Source: Thalassotalea sediminis (GTDB lineage: Bacteria > Pseudomonadota > Gammaproteobacteria > Enterobacterales > Alteromonadaceae). Taken from it: 64,000 nt of DNA. Below are positions 28,659 to 38,189 of the stretch, in pieces (positions within the stretch are counted from its first letter, which is position 1; every line of letters starts with the position of its first letter). The notes below the pieces were generated by a model, which saw nothing but the letters and a program-made list of their open reading frames with translations, did no database searches and was not told the DNA's origin. The stretch is taken from positions 310,001 through 374,000 of the forward strand of contig NZ_AP027361.1 in NCBI RefSeq assembly GCF_030295915.1. Direction: 5' to 3'. Both the position numbers and the translations under genes were made by a program.

Positions 28659-28778
28659 AAATGTTTATAACATCACGTATTTTTTTGTAGGCGGCGATCT
28701 TTTGGTTTTGCTATTTATAATGTGGTAAAAGCACTCTGTAAACATTATTGACTTGTTTACAGAGTGCAATGTGAACTG

Positions 28779-29660
28779 CTACTTATCTTCGCGTTGCATT
28801 TGCATGTAGTTTTCATCAATCTCCAATGAAAATAAATCATCATCGAGTGCAATATTAAACTCTACATCTGCTTCCATTTGAAAAGCCGCTGAATTATTTT
28901 CCATCGCGGTATTAACAATAATTTTTATCGGTAACTGGGTATTTGGATCAATCCATAACGTAACTTGCGTGCCTGATTGAGTGAACCTTAAGCCAGTGGC
29001 TGTTTTGTTATTTATTAGTTGTTCACCGAGTTCCATGACATCACCTTTGTATTGTTTTATCGCAGTAAACCAGTACAGAGGATCTTCTTTAGGAGAGCCT
29101 TCGGTTTGTTCAGGAGCAAAATTAAATGGCGTGGCAAATTTCGGTCCAGGGAAAAAGATAACGCCCTTACCTTCGTTAGCATTGATAACATTAATGGAAC
29201 TAGCATTCTCACCACCTTCAACGAGCGGAACGTTTTCAATACGCACTAAACCGGGCTCACGATAGTAAACTTTAAGTCGAGAGAATACGGTATCAAATGA
29301 TTTCATTTCGGAAACAAAGCGCATACTGGTAATTTTCTCTAATTGTTGAACAACTGAGGCAAATGCTACACTTGGTGGCCCGCTTAATAGCATTAGCGCG
29401 AAAATTGTTAATGTTACTGTAGCGACAGCACCACTGAGTGGAATAAGCGATATTTGTGATAACTTTTGTTTAAGCTTGGTTAATACATTACTTTTTATCA
29501 TTGGCTTTGCTTTATCACTCGCCATGATCTTACCCTTTTTTTCTATGGCAGCTTCTAAGTTTACCTGCATACTTTCATCTTCAGATGAAGAAGGTGAACT
29601 TGCTTTGATTGAAGCAATGTAATGTTCTAATTCTGGGGTTAATTTATCCTGTGATTTCAT
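28779..29660 (-). CDS. Putative anti-sigma factor with periplasmic LolA/RseB-like domain
   Basis: 293 residues. A ~70-residue charged cytoplasmic N-terminus (LTPELEHYIASIKAS ...), one transmembrane helix at about 75-97 (LSGAVATVTLTIFALMLLSG), then a periplasmic domain whose pattern (SMRFVSEMKSFDTVFSRLKVYYREPGLVRIE ... GLRFTQSGTQVTLWIDPNTQLPIKI) resembles the LolA/MucB-RseB superfamily. Its ATG overlaps the end of the ECF sigma gene by 17 bases with GGAGCAGG upstream. Position and topology point to the cognate anti-sigma factor, fusing membrane and lipid- or signal-sensing parts that in RpoE systems are separate (RseA, RseB). Function is inference. Confidence 0.65.
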   Translation of the reverse strand: MKSQDKLTPELEHYIASIKASSPSSSEDESMQVNLEAAIEKKGKIMASDKAKPMIKSNVLTKLKQKLSQISLIPLSGAVATVTLTIFALMLLSGPPSVAFASVVQQLEKITSMRFVSEMKSFDTVFSRLKVYYREPGLVRIENVPLVEGGENASSINVINANEGKGVIFFPGPKFATPFNFAPEQTEGSPKEDPLYWFTAIKQYKGDVMELGEQLINNKTATGLRFTQSGTQVTLWIDPNTQLPIKIIVNTAMENNSAAFQMEADVEFNIALDDDLFSLEIDENYMQMQREDK

Positions 29661-30210
29661 AGCCTGCTCCTAAAAATTGTGACTCTCCCACGAGTTGTGA
29701 GATTTTTTGTTGAGCGCGATGCAAAGTGACGCCAACTAGGCTGGTTGAAATTCCTAATTGTTTGGCAATTTCTTGATAGGAAAACTCTTCTAAGTGTCTT
29801 AGACAAAACACATGAGCATCTTGTGTGGCCAATTCAGCTAAAGCACTTCTAAAGTTTTCAATATCTCTAGATAAAGCAATTTCGCGATAGGGATCTGTAT
29901 TACGTTGAGCTTTCTCAACAGACTGAATGTCTTCGTTTAAGGAATCTTCCATAGACTCTTCAGCCTGCCTTTGTTGGCGTCTCAGCTGATCTATCGCGGC
30001 TGATGAGGCCATCGTTTTTAGGTAGGCCGGCCAGTTTTTTATGCTGTTGAATGCATTGGTTGATTTCTTAAACAACTTAATAAACACTTCCTGAGTAACA
30101 TCTTCAGCTGAGTGGCTGTTGCCCAGTAAGCGATAAGTTGTATGAAACACCATGCGTCCATGTTGTTGTGCCAATTTGGCGATGGCGGCTTGATGGTTTT
30201 TGTTGTTCAA
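29644..30210 (-). CDS. ECF-family RNA polymerase sigma factor
   Basis: About 188 residues with only regions sigma-2 and sigma-4. Region 2: MVFHTTYRLLGNSHSAEDVTQEVFIKLFK and NWPAYLKTMASSAAIDQLRRQQRQ; region 4: VFCLRHLEEFSYQEIAKQLGISTSLVGVTLHRAQQKI with its helix-turn-helix. AAGGAG lies 7 bases before a TTG at 30210 but only 1 base before a GTG at 30216, so I favour the TTG. Followed by the overlapping anti-sigma gene and preceded by an ECF-like promoter, suggesting autoregulation. Confidence 0.88.
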   Translation of the reverse strand: MNNKNHQAAIAKLAQQHGRMVFHTTYRLLGNSHSAEDVTQEVFIKLFKKSTNAFNSIKNWPAYLKTMASSAAIDQLRRQQRQAEESMEDSLNEDIQSVEKAQRNTDPYREIALSRDIENFRSALAELATQDAHVFCLRHLEEFSYQEIAKQLGISTSLVGVTLHRAQQKISQLVGESQFLGAGYEITG

Positions 30211-30240
30211 CGACACTCTCCTTTTTCGCTTCTCATTAGT

Positions 30241-30269
30241 ATGACGTCGTTAGTGGGTATTTTCTTACA
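30241..30269 (-). promoter_or_regulatory. Candidate ECF sigma promoter upstream of the sigma gene
   Basis: On the minus strand TGTAAG (30264-30269) and CGTCAT (30241-30246) are separated by exactly 17 bases, the layout of ECF promoters with a CGTC -10 element. It sits about 25-30 bases before the sigma start codon, so the factor may transcribe its own gene. Confidence 0.4.
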
Positions 30270-30396
30270 TAAAATTACTTAATAATTTAATGAGCATAAA
30301 TAAAAGCTTACTTTTATAGTGAGAGTGATTAATTTTATCAGACTAAGGTATGCTCATATTTTACAAAATATGTTGCATAAGCATTATAAAAAAACG

Positions 30397-30648
30397 TTTA
30401 TATGCAATAAGTTATAAATTATGATTAATAATTATTCGTAAAATACGCATATTTTGTCACTATGGTTGTGCTTAATAGAGTTGTAGCCGTTTTTAAATGG
30501 GTGCAAGTAGTCCTATTTTAGTGTCAAGAACAGTTAATTGATTCTCTTTGGACAACTGAATTCTTGATTTTGTGAGGTAGCTTGTTGAGACATAATTAAT
30601 TCAATAAGCGCATTTTTTGGGGCAACATATGTTGCCCCTTTTTTTTAT
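30397..30648 (+). ncRNA. Candidate small RNA (orphan terminator upstream region)
   Basis: The 450-base gap between two minus-strand genes has no coding frame worth calling, yet it ends on the plus strand in a perfect hairpin plus U-run. A weak promoter-like pair (TTTACA at 30360-30365, TATAAA at 30385-30390, 19-base spacer) would give a transcript of roughly 250 bases. The start is a guess; I recognise no known RNA family. Confidence 0.25.
30619..30648 (+). terminator. Strong orphan Rho-independent terminator
   Basis: Perfect 20-base palindrome GGGGCAACAT/ATGTTGCCCC followed by eight T on the plus strand. On the minus strand the tail is A-rich, so it does not suit the two flanking minus-strand genes. 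Confidence 0.8.
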
Positions 30649-30669
30649 GGTTATTGCACAAAAAGTCGG

Positions 30670-31431
30670 TTATCGCTCATTCAGTAAAGTATCGAGTTTA
30701 TTTTTATTTCGTCTGCTAAGAGTGAGTTGTGATTTACTTTTTAGATGTACGAGGTAGTCACCGGTATCAGTAGCTGTTAGTGCTTTTACACAATGACGAC
30801 TTACGATAGAAGAACGATGAATTCGTATAAATTCTTGTGGGTTCAACTGTGTTTCAAGCATGGTTAAGGTTGCGCGATGCAGTAAGTGGTCACCATTTTT
30901 TAAGTGGATATCTGCGTAGTTCCCTGCGCCCTGGATATATTCAATATCGTTGACATCAACAATGCGAATTCGACCTGGATCTTTTACCACCAACTGCGTT
31001 TTAAAGGGCGAGTCAGCTTGTTGCTTAAGGTGAACAATAAGTTCATTAATATTTGCAAGGTTACTTACTTGGTTATTGGCAACTTGCAGCTTTGCTTTAT
31101 CTAATGCTTGATAAAATCTTTCATCGTCATATGGTTTTAATAGGTAGTCAATCGCATTTAACTCAAAAGCACTGATAGCATATTGATCAAAGGCGGTGGC
31201 AAAAACAATAACCGCGTCAATTGATAATAACTCTGCCGCTTCTAAACCATTTTTACCAGGCATTTGAATGTCTAGAAAAATGATATCTGGGTGGTGAGTT
31301 TTTGCCATTTCAACCACTTGGTTACCATTTTCAGCAAAGAAAATATCACCAATATCTTGTTGATCTTTCAGTAGGTATTCGATGGTCTGTCTTGCTAATC
31401 TTTCATCATCAGCAATTAATACGTTAATCAT
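30670..31431 (-). CDS. LytTR-family response regulator
   Basis: 253 residues from ATG 31431. The receiver domain has the acidic pocket ADDE near residue 8, phospho-Asp in IIFLDIQMPGKNG (about 54), Thr/Lys at FATAFD and LLKPYDDE. A C-terminal LytTR DNA-binding domain follows (IRIVDVNDIEYIQGAGNYADIHL ... FIRIHRSSIVS). Its start overlaps the stop of the kinase gene by 8 bases, so the pair is translationally coupled. Resembles the AlgR/YehT/LytT group; targets unknown. Confidence 0.93.
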   Translation of the reverse strand: MINVLIADDERLARQTIEYLLKDQQDIGDIFFAENGNQVVEMAKTHHPDIIFLDIQMPGKNGLEAAELLSIDAVIVFATAFDQYAISAFELNAIDYLLKPYDDERFYQALDKAKLQVANNQVSNLANINELIVHLKQQADSPFKTQLVVKDPGRIRIVDVNDIEYIQGAGNYADIHLKNGDHLLHRATLTMLETQLNPQEFIRIHRSSIVSRHCVKALTATDTGDYLVHLKSKSQLTLSRRNKNKLDTLLNER

Positions 31432-32524
31432 AGTGCACCCCAATGGGTAAAGTTAAACGTGTTTCAAAATAATCATTTTCTATTTCTTTAAGGCTAAATG
31501 TATAACGATTTTTGTATATTTTATCTAACCGTTGACGACAGTTAGTTATACCAATACCAAATCCTTGATGATCATCCGTATGCGCTATTTTGTTTACTAA
31601 CGTTATTGATAACTGCTCATCGTCACATGCAACCCGAAGGGTTAATTTATTTTGATTACTTTCTAATTGACTGCCATGTTGCACTGCGTTTTCGACCAAG
31701 GGTTGTAGCAACATAAATGGGATCTGACAAGCATGTAAGTTTCCCTCAAGTTGAACTTCTGTTTTAAGTTTATCTTCGAAGCGCATTTTTTGAATGGTTA
31801 AGTAGCTATCTATAAATTCAATTTCTTGTGGCAATGGGATCAGTTGATTATTTTGATTTTCGAGTACTTTTCGTAGCATCAGACTCAGTTCACTTAGGGC
31901 CTTCACCGCTTTGTTCTTCTCATCTAAGCGAATAAGGCTTGCCACCGTATTCAAGGTATTGAAAAGGAAATGTGGGTTGAGTTGTGAGCGTAATGACTGT
32001 AACTCTACTTCTACAAGTTGTTTAGCCAGTTGTTGATTTTTAACTGCGTGTTGTTTTGCACGTGTGTAATACGTAAGGGCATAGCCTGCACAAAATACGG
32101 CAAGATAAATGAGGAAATCAATATGCAACGGGCTTAATAAAAGCCGATCAAAGGCGTCTTGTATTATTTTAAACGTTACCCTGCCATGTTGAATAAGTGC
32201 AACTTGTATTACGGTTAAAAACCAATAAAGAAAAAATAGCACTATTGAAGCGATAATATTTAATATAATAAAACGCGCTAGTTGTGTTTTTTTAAATGGA
32301 ATTAACTGTGTAGAAGCAAAAACAAGTGGCGCAACAAAGGCCCAATTTCCCCACCAAGGCAAGTACTCGAGCCAAATATCTGTGTAAATTGCTGGCCGCT
32401 CATAATGCAGCTGCATACGGTAATTATAGTAAGCGGCAATTGTATTTAAGACTAACCAAAATAACGCATTTGCTAAGCAAATATTTCTCGGGGGAAGTTT
32501 ATTTAGTAGCGTTGATAATGGCAT
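31424..32524 (-). CDS. LytS/YehU-like sensor histidine kinase
   Basis: 366 residues. About four transmembrane helices (CLANALFWLVLNTIAAYY, FVAPLVFASTQLI, FIILNIIASIVLFFLYWFL, FLIYLAVFCAGYALTYY) form the N-terminal half. The phosphoacceptor is in LRSQLNPHFLFNTLNTVASLIR (about residue 193), the His_kinase signature of the LytS class, and the ATPase domain shows ENAVQHG and GFGIGITNCRQRL. Signal unknown. First gene of the two-component pair. Confidence 0.92.
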   Translation of the reverse strand: MPLSTLLNKLPPRNICLANALFWLVLNTIAAYYNYRMQLHYERPAIYTDIWLEYLPWWGNWAFVAPLVFASTQLIPFKKTQLARFIILNIIASIVLFFLYWFLTVIQVALIQHGRVTFKIIQDAFDRLLLSPLHIDFLIYLAVFCAGYALTYYTRAKQHAVKNQQLAKQLVEVELQSLRSQLNPHFLFNTLNTVASLIRLDEKNKAVKALSELSLMLRKVLENQNNQLIPLPQEIEFIDSYLTIQKMRFEDKLKTEVQLEGNLHACQIPFMLLQPLVENAVQHGSQLESNQNKLTLRVACDDEQLSITLVNKIAHTDDHQGFGIGITNCRQRLDKIYKNRYTFSLKEIENDYFETRLTLPIGVHYD

Positions 32525-32667
32525 GGATAAATTTATCGCAATATCTAATAAGTTAACGTAATTGTTTATACATTATAGCGACCAATAATGCTTCCTTGTT
32601 TACCGTTTATCATTAATTACCTGCCACATATAACAAATACCCTATCTGTCTTAGTTAACCGCGGATA

Positions 32668-33039
32668 TTAACTAACCCAATGACGTGCTTCTTCTAGTGA
32701 TACAAATACTGCAACCTGCCAATCAATATGACGTTGACGAAACAAAGTTACATAGTACTCGGCAACTTTACGAATATGAGGTTTGTTGGCAATAAAAGCC
32801 ATTTTAAGGTTTTCGTTCTTGAATGAGTGAGAAAAATCGTTAGCGACGTCAATTTGAATATCCAGTTTACTGAGTGTGACCGTATTTATGTTTAACGCAT
32901 TTATAAAGACATAATCAATGGCGTCAAACCTTTCATCGTTAAAAACGGTTTCATCGGCACGCTTAACGTCGTCGAAAGTGACGGTATCTGAACAAAAATA
33001 CTCTACACCTGCTTTGTCCCAATTTAATGTTATGGACAT
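32668..33039 (-). CDS. STAS/SEC14-like small protein of unknown function
   Basis: 123 residues from ATG 33039. I do not recognise a named family with certainty, but the layout is that of SpoIIAA-like STAS/SEC14 proteins: alternating strands and helices (VTFDDVKRADETVF, FDAIDYVFINAL, LKMAFIANKPHIRKVAEYYV) and a terminal VAVFVSLEEARHWV. Cytosolic, single domain, no signal peptide. Upstream in-frame start at 33099 would add 20 hydrophobic residues and seems unlikely. Fold assignment is inference. Confidence 0.6.
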   Translation of the reverse strand: MSITLNWDKAGVEYFCSDTVTFDDVKRADETVFNDERFDAIDYVFINALNINTVTLSKLDIQIDVANDFSHSFKNENLKMAFIANKPHIRKVAEYYVTLFRQRHIDWQVAVFVSLEEARHWVS

Positions 33040-33226
33040 GATAAACTCGTTTATTATCAAAATTGTCGTAATACTAATTGATTGTGCGAGCCTAGCCAAT
33101 CAAATGTTTAAGACATTTTTGGATTGTCCGCTAACTGGTGGAAATTCAATCTAGAATGAGCCCGCATCATATGTAAGCTTGCTCAGTTAACGAACAAGGG
33201 AGGAATAGAGAAAACGCAGTGATTGT

Positions 33227-33808
33227 TTACGTTGCGTTTTTGTGAAAATGTGAATTGGCTGATGTATAACAACTATGCAAGTACCAAGTTACAAGACCAG
33301 GAGCAATGATCGTTTGCAATGAAAAAAACAACAATGTTACCCAACCATTTGTTTGAATAGCGTCTCCTTGTTGAATCAACCATTGATTTCCAATGGGGCC
33401 TGCAGAAAACACGATTGCAGAAACAAGGTTCCATCCAAGATGCAAGCCAATGGGGGCATATAAAGATTTCGTTTTTGCAAATGCGTAGGCAAACATCCAA
33501 CCGCCAGCGCCAGTGATTAAGAATACATAAATCATTAAAACAAGTCTGGATCCGAATACCTCATAACTGAACCAATGATAAATACCAAAGACTATTGAGC
33601 TGAAAATACAGGCTTTAATCATTCCGACATGTTTAATTAACAGGTATAGCAGCACGCCTCTAAAGAGTAACTCTTCAAAAAGTACGGCACGGAAGATCCA
33701 AAATGAACCACCTAGAAAATCTAATACACTATAGTTATTGTTGATTTGGTAGCTGATGTCTTTAAAGTGAGCTTGCCAGGTAAAATTTATAACAGCAATA
33801 GTAGCCAT
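33227..33808 (-). CDS. CPBP-family intramembrane metalloprotease
   Basis: 193 residues and about five membrane segments. Motif 1 is FEELLFRGVLLYLL (about residue 41), motif 2 is FGIYHWFSYE, motif 3 GLHLGWNLVSA: the Glu-Glu, His and His/Asn set of CAAX-protease/bacteriocin-processing (CPBP) enzymes. The N-terminus is short for the family. The frame is open back to a stop at 33836 without a better start, and an adjacent frame carries MAKISFL just upstream, hinting at a frameshift. Substrate unknown. Confidence 0.78.
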   Translation of the reverse strand: MATIAVINFTWQAHFKDISYQINNNYSVLDFLGGSFWIFRAVLFEELLFRGVLLYLLIKHVGMIKACIFSSIVFGIYHWFSYEVFGSRLVLMIYVFLITGAGGWMFAYAFAKTKSLYAPIGLHLGWNLVSAIVFSAGPIGNQWLIQQGDAIQTNGWVTLLFFSLQTIIAPGLVTWYLHSCYTSANSHFHKNAT

Positions 33809-34034
33809 GAAAACTAGGCCAACGTCTAAAGGAAGCTAATTTTAGCCATCGCATCTAAGAACATATTGTTGAAAAACAACGTACAACAAAATTTATGTTT
33901 CCATATTGTTAGCGTAAACCAACAAAACAAACTTAAAGCCAATGTATTGTTTGTGCTAGTTAAGTTTGACGCGGTTAATGCGGAGGTGTTAATTTTAAAA
34001 ACGGTGTAAGTTACTATTTAGCGAAGGAATATTG

Positions 34035-34514
34035 ATGAGCAAACACTTGGGTAATGAAAGTCGATGGCAATTGCTTTTAAAACAAACACTGTCGCTTCTG
34101 GCCACTTTCTATATTAGTTATCTGTTCTTACATTTTGTTATTTTAGAACTCACTCCAATTGAAAATACGCTTGTTATAGTCGCTATCATTTGGGCAGGCC
34201 ATATCTTACTCAATTCAATAACCATTGCGATAACGAAAAAGCAAACGTTCGGTGATGTTATTTTTCGTCTACAGTACAATTCGCTTACGGGAAAACAACC
34301 TTCAAGTGTTGCTGTATCGTTATTCATTCGTTCATTTATCACCACCAATGTACTTTATCTGCTTGTATGTTTGAACGTACAACTGAAGTTTTCTATGGAC
34401 GTATTGTTTGGTAGCTTTTGCTTAGCGCTCTTCTTATTAATATTTCCATTTAAACGTCAAAATTTTCAAACGCTAAATCTGTTTGACTGGGTATCCGGTA
34501 CAAGAGCAATGTAA
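34035..34514 (+). CDS. Small RDD-like membrane protein
   Basis: 159 residues from ATG 34035 (GAAGGAAT upstream). Four predicted membrane helices. The segment TFGDVIFRLQYNSLTGKQPSS followed by SLFIRSFI and the terminal LFDWVSGTRAM look like a degenerate RDD domain, in which TxGK, R and D positions are partly kept. Function unknown; RDD proteins are implicated in transport. Convergent context none: it precedes cysJ by 150 bases in the same direction. Confidence 0.6.
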   Translation: MSKHLGNESRWQLLLKQTLSLLATFYISYLFLHFVILELTPIENTLVIVAIIWAGHILLNSITIAITKKQTFGDVIFRLQYNSLTGKQPSSVAVSLFIRSFITTNVLYLLVCLNVQLKFSMDVLFGSFCLALFLLIFPFKRQNFQTLNLFDWVSGTRAM

Positions 34515-34665
34515 CGGTTTAAATAGATTCTCTAGTAGTACTTGATAGTACTGAAAAAAAGCTAGTTATTCACTTTTGGAATAAAAAAGCCTTTTCTATT
34601 CTTTTTAATTTTGAATATCTCGATCTATTCTTGTCCTATATTAGAAATGGGCGAGTTGACGATAG

Positions 34666-36456
34666 ATGTCTGAGCAAAACTTAAATCAAACCATGCTAAG
34701 CCAAGAACAATTGAGCACGCTGAAAGAAACCATTGGTGGCTATTCTCCGTTGCAATTGGCGTGGGCTAGTGGGTATTTAGCGGCGAAAAGTGAAGGTTCC
34801 TCTGTAGCGGTTTTACCGACGGCGATTGTTCCGCAAGCTTCTGCAACCTTAACTATTTTATATGGTTCACAAACAGGCAATGCGAAAGGTGTTGCTACAA
34901 GTCTTGCTGAACAAGCGCAAGCGCAGGGGCTTACTGTTGAATGCAAAAGCATGGGCGAGTTTAAACCGAAAAGTATTAAAAATGTTACCCATTTACTCAT
35001 TGTTGCCAGCACAAATGGTGAGGGTGAGCCACCTGATGACGCGATTGGTTTTCATGAATTTTTATCGTCTAAAAAAGCGCCTAAATTAGAACACTTGCAT
35101 TACAGTGTATTGGCATTAGGTGACTCAAGCTACGAATTCTTTTGTCAAACGGGTAAAGACTTTGACGAGTATCTTGCCAAATTAGGGGCAAAACAAATTG
35201 CACCGCGTTTAGATTGTGACGTTGATTATGATGATGATGCAAAAGCGTGGTCGGAAGATATTTTATCAAAATCTAAAGAGCTACTTGGTGCTAGCACTTC
35301 TCAGACGAATGTTGTTGCTATGCCAACAGCCGGTGCGACCAGTCAATACACTAAACAGAATCCTTATGTTGCTGAATTAAGCGTTAGTCAAAAAATTACC
35401 GGACGAGATTCAAATAAAGATGTACGTCATATTGAAATTGATTTAGGCGAGTCAGGTATTACCTATCAAGCTGGCGATGCTTTAGGTGTGTGGTTTGAAA
35501 ATGACATTTTGTTAGTTGATGAATTAATTGCAGCATTGTCATTGTCTGCTGATGAAACAATCACAGTCGCAGGTGAAGCTTATCGTTTGCAAGATGCCTT
35601 ACTTACAAAGCTAGAAATTACTCAAACTGCGCCAGCGTTTATAGAGTTTTGGGCGAATATCTCAAACGATGAAGCGTTAATAAAGTTAGCAAGCGACAAA
35701 AATATTGCACGTGAATATGCAGCTAATCATCAGATTGTTGATATTGTGAAATCGGCACCGGCAAAGGTAGAAGCACAGGTCTTTGTTGATGCATTGCGTA
35801 AAATAACGCCACGTTTGTATTCTATTGCATCAAGTCAATCTGAAGTTGACGAAGAGGTACATTTGACCGTCGGCTTAGTAGAATACGAAGCCAATGGTCA
35901 AGCTCGTGCAGGCGGTGCATCGAGCTTTTTAGGTAAGCGTCTAGCAGAAGGCGGAGAAGTTAAGGTGTTTATTGAACACAATGACAATTTCCGTTTACCA
36001 CCAGACGGTAATACGCCAGTTATTATGATTGGTCCAGGTACTGGTATTGCACCATTTAGAGCGTTTATGCAAGAACGTGATGCAGCAGAAGCAGAGGGTG
36101 ATAACTGGTTATTCTTTGGTGATCAAACATTTACACAAGACTTTCTATATCAGTTGGAATGGCAAGGCTACTTGAAATCAGGTTTATTAACTCGTCTTGA
36201 TCTAGCCTTTTCTCGTGATCAAGCTGAAAAAATATATGTACAAGATCGATTGCGTCAGCAAGCAGCTGATGTGTTCGCTTGGTTAGAACGCGGTGCTCAC
36301 CTTTATATTTGTGGTGATATGAGCCGTATGGCGAAAGATGTTGAATCAGCATTACTAGACATTGTAGCTGAACAGGGTAATAAAACAGCTGAACAAGCTG
36401 AGCAATATTTAAAAGATTTACGCAACGCTAAGCGTTATCAGAAGGACGTATATTAA
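34666..36456 (+). CDS. cysJ: Sulfite reductase flavoprotein subunit CysJ
   Basis: Transfers electrons from NADPH through FAD and FMN to CysI. 596 residues. FMN-binding flavodoxin domain at about 60-200 ([39 protein letters not shown]), FAD/connecting domain ([11 protein letters not shown] at about 388; GGASSFLG), NADPH domain ([19 protein letters not shown] at about 448) and the conserved YQKDVY end. First gene of cysJIH. The 150-base upstream gap is AT-rich and would be where CysB acts, but I could not define a site. Confidence 0.97.
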   Translation: MSEQNLNQTMLSQEQLSTLKETIGGYSPLQLAWASGYLAAKSEGSSVAVLPTAIVPQASATLTILYGSQTGNAKGVATSLAEQAQAQGLTVECKSMGEFKPKSIKNVTHLLIVASTNGEGEPPDDAIGFHEFLSSKKAPKLEHLHYSVLALGDSSYEFFCQTGKDFDEYLAKLGAKQIAPRLDCDVDYDDDAKAWSEDILSKSKELLGASTSQTNVVAMPTAGATSQYTKQNPYVAELSVSQKITGRDSNKDVRHIEIDLGESGITYQAGDALGVWFENDILLVDELIAALSLSADETITVAGEAYRLQDALLTKLEITQTAPAFIEFWANISNDEALIKLASDKNIAREYAANHQIVDIVKSAPAKVEAQVFVDALRKITPRLYSIASSQSEVDEEVHLTVGLVEYEANGQARAGGASSFLGKRLAEGGEVKVFIEHNDNFRLPPDGNTPVIMIGPGTGIAPFRAFMQERDAAEAEGDNWLFFGDQTFTQDFLYQLEWQGYLKSGLLTRLDLAFSRDQAEKIYVQDRLRQQAADVFAWLERGAHLYICGDMSRMAKDVESALLDIVAEQGNKTAEQAEQYLKDLRNAKRYQKDVY

Positions 36457-38189
36457 TGACTGATACTACTCAAGCAAATGGCCCTCTAATCGTTGAAGGT
36501 AAGTTAGCAGATAACGAGCGTTTAAAAGCTGGCAGTAACTTTTTACGCGGTACCATTGAACAAGATCTAAAAGATCCAATCACTGGTGGCTTTATTGGTG
36601 ATAACTTTCAGCTTATTCGTTTTCATGGGATGTATCAGCAAGATGACCGAGATATTCGTGCTGAGCGTACTAAGCAAAAGCTTGAACCACTTCATAATGT
36701 GATGCTTCGTGCTCGCATGCCTGGCGGTATTATTACACCTACACAATGGTTAGCAATTGATAAATTTGCCGAAGAAAAAACCATGTATGGTTCTATACGC
36801 TTAACGACGCGTCAAACTTTTCAGTTTCATGGTGTATTAAAACCGAATATTAAAGTGATGCATCAAACATTAAACAGTATTGGCATTGACTCTATCGCCA
36901 CTGCTGGCGATGTAAACCGAAACGTTTTATGTACGACAAATCCTGTAGAGTCTGAGCTACATCAAGAAGCCTATGAATGGGCAAAAAAGATAAGTGAACA
37001 CTTACTCCCTAAAACTCGCGCATACGCTGAAATCTGGTTAGATGGTGAAAAACTAGAGGGCGAGCAAGGAGAAAATACTGAAGAGCCGATTTTAGGCAGT
37101 AATTATTTACCGCGTAAATTCAAAACAACGGTTGTTATTCCACCACAAAATGATGTTGACGTTCACGCGAATGATCTTAATTTTGTTGCAATTGCAGAGC
37201 AAGGTAAGTTAATTGGCTTCAACGTACTTGTGGGTGGTGGTTTGGCGATGACTCATGGTGACAAATCTACATACCCACGAAAAGCGGACGACTTTGGCTT
37301 TGTACCTTTAGCAAACACACTTGATGTTGCTGCTGCTGTTGTAACAGTGCAACGTGATTGGGGAAATCGTGTAAATCGTAAGAATGCAAAAACGAAGTAT
37401 ACACTTGATCGTGTGGGAATCGACACATTTAAAGCGGAAGTTGAACGTAGAGCGGGAATTATATTCGAGCAAAGTCGACCGTATGAATTTACAGAGCGTG
37501 GCGATCGTTTAGGTTGGGTTGCTGGTATTGATGGCAAGCACCATTTAGCGCTCTTTATCGAAAATGGTCGGTTGTTAGACTATCCTGGTAAACCACTGAA
37601 AACAGGTGTTGCTGAAATTGCAAAAGTTCACAAAGGTGATTTTCGCATGACAGCTAACCAGAATTTGATCGTTGCAGGCGTGGCTGAAGAAGACAAAGCG
37701 TTGATTGAAAATATTGCTCGTGAACACGGATTATTAGACGAGAAGGTGTCAAATCAACGTAAAAATTCGATGGCATGTGTGGCGTTTCCAACATGTCCGC
37801 TTGCTATGGCCGAAGCTGAACGTTATCTACCAGGATTAATTGACGATGTTGATGCCATTCTGGCAAAGCACGGCGTTGCTGATGAGCATATTATATTGCG
37901 TGTAACGGGATGTCCTAATGGTTGTGGGCGCGCAATGCTTGCTGAGCTTGGTTTAGTGGGCAAAGGGCCGGGCAAATACAATATGCATCTAGGTGGTAAT
38001 ATTGCCGGTACACGTGTACCTAAAATGTATAAAGAAAACTTAGATGAACAAAATATTCTGACTGAAATAGACGGCTTAGTTGCACGTTGGGTAAATGAAC
38101 GTGAGCAACATGAAGCATTTGGTGATTTCGTGATCCGTGCGGGCATTATCCAAGAAGTTAAAGTCAGTAAGCGAGACTTTCATGACTAA
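36456..38189 (+). CDS. cysI: Sulfite reductase hemoprotein subunit CysI
   Basis: Reduces sulfite to sulfide at a siroheme-4Fe4S centre. 577 residues. The cluster cysteines are all present as CVAFPTC (about residues 441-447) and CPNGC (about 486-490). Substrate-binding RTKQKLEP and [17 protein letters not shown] segments are visible ([14 protein letters not shown]). Start overlaps the cysJ stop in TAATG; end overlaps cysH by 8 bases. Confidence 0.97.
   Translation: MTDTTQANGPLIVEGKLADNERLKAGSNFLRGTIEQDLKDPITGGFIGDNFQLIRFHGMYQQDDRDIRAERTKQKLEPLHNVMLRARMPGGIITPTQWLAIDKFAEEKTMYGSIRLTTRQTFQFHGVLKPNIKVMHQTLNSIGIDSIATAGDVNRNVLCTTNPVESELHQEAYEWAKKISEHLLPKTRAYAEIWLDGEKLEGEQGENTEEPILGSNYLPRKFKTTVVIPPQNDVDVHANDLNFVAIAEQGKLIGFNVLVGGGLAMTHGDKSTYPRKADDFGFVPLANTLDVAAAVVTVQRDWGNRVNRKNAKTKYTLDRVGIDTFKAEVERRAGIIFEQSRPYEFTERGDRLGWVAGIDGKHHLALFIENGRLLDYPGKPLKTGVAEIAKVHKGDFRMTANQNLIVAGVAEEDKALIENIAREHGLLDEKVSNQRKNSMACVAFPTCPLAMAEAERYLPGLIDDVDAILAKHGVADEHIILRVTGCPNGCGRAMLAELGLVGKGPGKYNMHLGGNIAGTRVPKMYKENLDEQNILTEIDGLVARWVNEREQHEAFGDFVIRAGIIQEVKVSKRDFHD

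Noticed and set aside
30481..30525. Short frame starting ATG GGT GCA in the candidate small-RNA region
   Set aside because: Only 14 codons, no convincing Shine-Dalgarno sequence.
34515..34665. A CysB-binding site before cysJ
   Set aside because: Region is AT-rich and the CysB consensus too loose to call a site by eye.
37823..38146. Minus-strand 107-codon frame opposite cysI
   Set aside because: Complementary to the highly conserved siroheme/4Fe4S region of CysI, which explains the open frame.
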